Assembly: GCA_026874595.1 (NCBI GenBank)
Contig: CM049307.1
Span: 43,468,362-43,532,361 of the forward strand
Reading direction: 5' to 3'
DNA: 64,000 nucleotides
DNA from: Sipunculus nudus
Taxonomy: Eukaryota; Annelida; Sipuncula; Golfingiida; Sipunculidae
In this document: positions 52,701 to 58,700 of the stretch, piece after piece
How positions within the stretch are numbered: position 1 is the first letter of the stretch
How the letters are laid out: the number at the start of each line of letters is the position of its first letter
Made by a program: the position numbers and the translations under genes
The notes under the pieces: model-generated
What the model was told of the DNA's origin: nothing
What the model saw: only the letters and a program-made list of their open reading frames with translations
Database searches by the model: none

Positions 52701-55700
52701 TTATAATGATATTACAGGAAACCTAAGTTCCTGCTATCGAAAAAGCCCAGGGTAAAATTCTCATTGCAAAATTACTGTATTAATTTAAATACAGGACCTT
52801 TTATGCCTTGAAAATCGATATGTCATCAATTTTGAAGCATTTATATGCTCATCTTAGAAAAGGATTTGGATAGGTAAAGAATAAATCATATCAAATTTCC
52901 CTTACGAGGTACTTTATTGTGAGCGCTTGAACATCAGTTAGAATTTTTAATGATCGAAGCTACTTTGCCTCGCTGAAAAAGCCGCATTTCGGGCAAACTG
53001 CATCTGAATGCAAGGATTCATTTGGAAAAAAGGAACTATCAGCACGAACTGAAATTGATCCTTCATAAACGGAGATTGAAAATTACTCATAAAATGACAA
53101 GCCATGGTCGATTTAGCTAAATGCCACGAGGGTTTCCGAGGTTGCGCAATGTTTCCCCGTCCATTTAGTTTTAAAATATTGGTAAAAATGCTTTATTTGT
53201 TCAAAAAGTAAAAAATATCATCTTTTACATAATGTGATCCTTTTTATCTGGATAAGTGAATTGCGTCATGTGTGTTTGTTAAGATTATTAACATAATGTT
53301 ATTTCCACAGTTCAATAAATCTATATTGATTTTGTTGGTCACTATGATCCAAGCAGGTGTCTGTGTGTGTGCTGAAGCAGTCAGCTACACTGACACAAAA
53401 CATCTCCTATAAGACGAGAAAGCACTGCTGGGAAGGCTGTCAGCTGTCCCTAAACTGCTCAATGCAGGAGCAGTCTTTATTCTTCTTCGTAGCGTAAAAT
53501 GGGAGCTCGTATTCCCAAACACAGTCTACAATTTACATTTGTATTCGTGACCACAGCAGGTCTTGACGTGTATGCCAAAACACCGGTCCGGTGTAATGGA
53601 AGATTTGTGCACCGGCCGGCAGCTACATTCTCTGAAGCACAGCTCAAACCATGCGTGTTAGAACTGACATGCGCACCGAGGTCGAAAGTTCAAACAAACA
53701 GAGGATAGTACAAAGAGAATTCCTAGGAACGCGTTTCCAGGAAATTGAGGAGAAAGATATACAAAATGGTTATTAGGCTCATCTTTATAATTTTTAGTTT
53801 CATAACAATATGGTTGTCGTGGTTTAGCGTCCAAATCTTTTTTTTTTTTCTGTTACCTTGACTGTTTCTTTCCCCTGCCTCCGGAGCGTCAGTAGAACGA
53901 TCTTTGATCATTGAAAGAGAAGTAACATTTGACATTTAATAAAGTCCCTCAGCACCATGTCATATATCAGAGTTGTAATTTAAATGGTAAGAAACGAATT
54001 AAACGACATCCAAGTGTCTGATCGTTTGTATGGGGTTTATCTATGGTTTTGAAATATATTTTTATTAAAGTAAGCTTACTTACATTTCTAGATAAAAGTT
54101 GTAAAAATTCGGCTTGGAATTAAAATTATATACTGTATCATATTATATGTATCGTATCGTGTATTGTATCTTGAGCTAAATATCGTGGTATGTATCGTAT
54201 CATGAAATAAAGTATCATTACAGCCCTAGTAATAAGTGTTACTGCGCATTATTCAAGATTTTTTTTATAGCTGGCGTCAGTTGTCATGATATTGACATGG
54301 CATTGTACTTCGCGACACCTTATGACTCCTCTGGCAGTGAAAACTACAAATCCCGTGAAATACAATAGGCGATCCTGTTTCTTTTTGGATATAATGTATT
54401 TGAAAATGTGATGCATGGGTAATTATGCAGATTACATCATGATGAAATATTGTTTCACAGATATAGACTATTATGATCTCACCGATATGGACGCATCTAA
54501 AAACGTGGTAGATCAGACTAATGTAGCATCACAGCATAAATAAAATATATGATACACTGATTGCATTTTAGTTCAGGAATTCAAAAATGGTCTATATTAG
54601 TTTAACAAATAAGGGGTCGTTTAATAAATGGTCAGTGGTCAGATTATTTAACAATGTAAATGCTTTAAAATCCCTTTATATGATAGAAGAGCACCAAATA
54701 TAAGACACTTATGTAAAAGGTTTAAACATGGTAGGTACGCCTGAAAGTAACAAAAAAGGCACTTTCCAAAGAAAAAAAAATAATTAATATATACATGCGT
54801 AAAATTATTTTAAATTTCTGTGAATAGGTTAAACATTTGAGTTCGAAACTAGAAATTGCAGCTAATTCTTTTTCCTTAAATCATGTATTGACTCCTTACA
54901 TATTTGACCATGAAGGCCATCAAGGTCACGGTCACAACAGTGTTCAGACTCCTCTCAGAACATAGTTTTAGTATCAAATTAGAAAAAAATTGTAGAAGTA
55001 CTTCAAAATAATATTATATTTCCGCAGATTTGATCTTGAAAAAGAAAGGCAGAGGTCAAAAGTTATCAAACTCATCTGACAGTTTTGAGGGGACAATTTG
55101 TGTATCAAATTTACTAAATCAGTCCCTAAAAAATATGGGTTCACAATACTTCTTCATTGTTGCTGATTTGACCTTGAAGATTAAGGGTACAAGATTTCGT
55201 GTCTGAAAATTTACTATCTATCATAGTACGAATTTTCATCATTCTGATATTCAGAACAATCCAACCACCCATTACTGAAAAATATAATCTCTCGAAATAT
55301 TGGAATTACGCGAGGTCAAAGCCAATCTCATATTTAAGGTAATGACCCCAATTTATATAGGTTTCATCCTCTTATGCATATCTATGCTTATGCACAGTAT
55401 GAAACAAATTTGTGAAAGAAATTAGTTTTTTCTAATACAATTCTTTACATTATTATCAACTGGCACTAATGGCAAGAAAAGGGTCACAGGTGGCACCACC
55501 AGTACTCCATACAAGACAACGCTATCCAAGTCTGTCTGGAAACCGGATGTTCAGAATAATGCATTCAGAACATTTTGATATATCTGGACTATTTGTACAC
55601 ATATTATTGGCATTTAGAGACTTTATTTATAGGGTGCTGAGGCAAGCCCCACAAATCGTAAAAATATGGGTCAAAGTGACTTCATTTCAAGGAGATTTTT

Positions 55701-58700
55701 TTAGATCCTTTGGGGTTGCACGGTTTCAGGACCCCTGTCTTAACACGGACAAAGCGCCATCGCTATCCCTCAGCTGATTTCCAGTCAGTTTAGCCAAAAG
55801 TGATATCATGTTCTATGAGATTTACACCCGCAGGCTTCTTGGCGAAACTGTTATAAGTGCATGGAGGCAGACATTCGTATCAAGCTTAAAAACAGAGGTG
55901 TTGATATCCAGGTTCGTCTATATCTAGCCTGCCAGACAGAAAGATTTGATGGTGTTTTTTTTTCTTGCTGTCAATGCCGTCAATGGCAGGAAGCGCCTGA
56001 GCACCGTACTCAGAAGTAAATGGCTGGTGTCAAGGGGAGAACCTGTGAAACCAGATGACAAAGTAATATAACAGGAAACAATCGGAAGCCATAGGATCGA
56101 CATTGGAAAAGAATAAGGCGAGATCTATGCTAAAGAAGAGAGTATTTTTTTTCTGCGGTTGCAGGAATGCTCCCTCGGGAAATGTTTAGAGGGGAAGGTT
56201 TTAACGTTTACTTCCAATGGACTATTCCCCACAAATCATCCACCATCCTTGAGGGCTTTATTCTAAAAATCAAGAAACACTGCATGACTGCAAAAATTAG
56301 AAGAGAGTTTAAAACCCTGAACCCCCGTCTGAAACCACTTCTGCTACTTGAGAAAGATCACGTATAAATTTATATAAGGGAAAGGAGACGTGCCACCCAG
56401 GGAGTTCTGGGTATCGCTGGTACAATCTGTGTGACGAGCTGCTATCTTTATTACTGACACACGACACCGCTTCTTTCTCTCGCTTCCGTTTTCTCAGCGG
56501 AAGGATACCTGCAATGTTGTCTCTTTACGGTGTCGATGATGAGAAATGACGAATATTCCTCCGCATTACAGCACTGTTATTGATTTTTGTTCGGATTGAG
56601 CAAGGACATAATAAATAAAATGAATGTCATTCTGACGGGAAATTATCACTAGCTAAGAGGTCTGCAGTGAAAATCAAATTCCTGAACACCCATAAATTAA
56701 CATTGTACATACGCTTCTAGCTTCATATCTCAGTCAGTCAGAATCTTATAATGTGTTAAAACCTTTAAACCACATTTTGAAGTAAGAGGTAAGTAATAAT
56801 ATACGAAGTGCGGTTTCGTTTAGTCTGAAATGATTAGTATATCAAACACGTTGTAACAGTACGCGTTAAGTACCAGTACACGTATGTTAACCACACACAT
56901 CTCTGTCACAACGGGAGTCTGTTTGATGTGTATCATCATTCTTTACTTTATAGAGGTTCATCAGAGACACGCAAATATAATCCTAAAGCGTAATTTCGTT
57001 TTGTCTGAAATACGTATGTACTTTAAACAAGCATCAAAGGTTACGAGGTCAGGTGTGAAACATGATATGACACTGTTTGTTTAAATCACAACCACTAGAG
57101 CAATGAGGACTTACTGATGACATACACAGAAGAACCACTTGTACCTGGTATACCCGCAGACGGGCTAGGGTTCATTAGAGTGCCGATATTACATGTTCCC
57201 GTCAAAACGCAACTTGCCATTGTTATATGATCCGCTAACTGCATTTTCTGGGAGTTAAATGGCTCCTTTGATATGTACCGCTTACTGCATTTTTTTCTTA
57301 GATTTTTATATGCTCCTTTTTAGCTATACTATTTTACGTATTTATAATCTACGTGTTGTTTAATAATGGATAAACCAAAAATGTTAGGGGTATATTATAC
57401 CTAAGCACATTCTGTATAAAACGTCAATTTATCTCCAAATCTTTTCAAAACGGATTATACATTTCTGTATTTTGTATTGGCAACTTGTAAGAAAAAATAT
57501 TTGATTTGCGAATCAATATAAGTCAATACCAAAAGTATGTTATGGAATGTATTTTGGAACGAAATTGGTTTACTTGTTTACTTTGTTTTCTTGACGACTT
57601 CTTGACTAAAGGCTGTTGTTTTACCCCTTGTTCCAGAATATTCAGATTAGTTATAGAATTAATATGTTATTTGTCATATGGGTACTTACTAAAATAACAT
57701 TCTTTTTTACATGGTAACATTTATACGTATTCTATGACATCTATTTTGATTGACACCTCGGTTGCACGGACTACAGTTGGTACATTACTCTCCCGTAAGG
57801 CCCGCATAGTTCCGGGGGTTAGGGACAACATGCAAAGAACAAGGAGCATATATGATGTTTTGACGCATCAGCTGGTATCACTTTATAAGCAGACGGGGAC
57901 AAAGGAAATCGTTAGTGCAACAGCGATAGAGACGTTGTGGCGGAACAAATGTACCACAGCTGATCGCGGTTCTGTGGAGACAACCGATTTTATCAAGGGC
58001 TTCAAGGCCAATGTTGCTCAGTAAACAGGGACGTTTAACACACACTGATATATGTTCACATAAATCCAATTGCAATTTAGTGTACAGAGAATAGTTTATG
58101 ATAAAGTACGAAACTGAAGGATAATAGACAAAAAATCATGGCTAAATAGTATCTGTTAAAGTAAAAAGTCTGTAGAATGACAAACATATTTCATCAAGAC
58201 CAATTTAGCGTAGAAAACAGGCACGTTAAACACACATTGATATATGTTCATAGAAATCCAGTTTACAGAAGACAATATCTGCATTTTTAAGTAAGGGATC
58301 TGAATGATGATAGATTTTAATATGGCCAATGTAGCATAGGAAACAGGGACATTTTCCAGAGACTGATATTTATTTTCAGAAATCAAATGGCAAGTTAGTG
58401 TACAGAGAACAGGATCTGTTAAAGTAAGAAACTTTAAAAATATGATAGACGAAAAATATTATTGCTAAGGAGTGAGGGAAATTACACAGTTGTGTCTCTT
58501 TTTCATGATAAAGCCATTAGAAATGTTAGATCACGAACAGATGATACACGTTTACGTTAATTCTACCGGAATGCGAGACCTGATGTTTTTGCAGTAAATA
58601 TCTATGAAATCGATGACATCTCTCAAAGAAGAGATTATTCAACAATTAATTTAAGAGCTGTATAAAATTTAGCAGAATTCATTCATAGTTTTAAAAAGTG

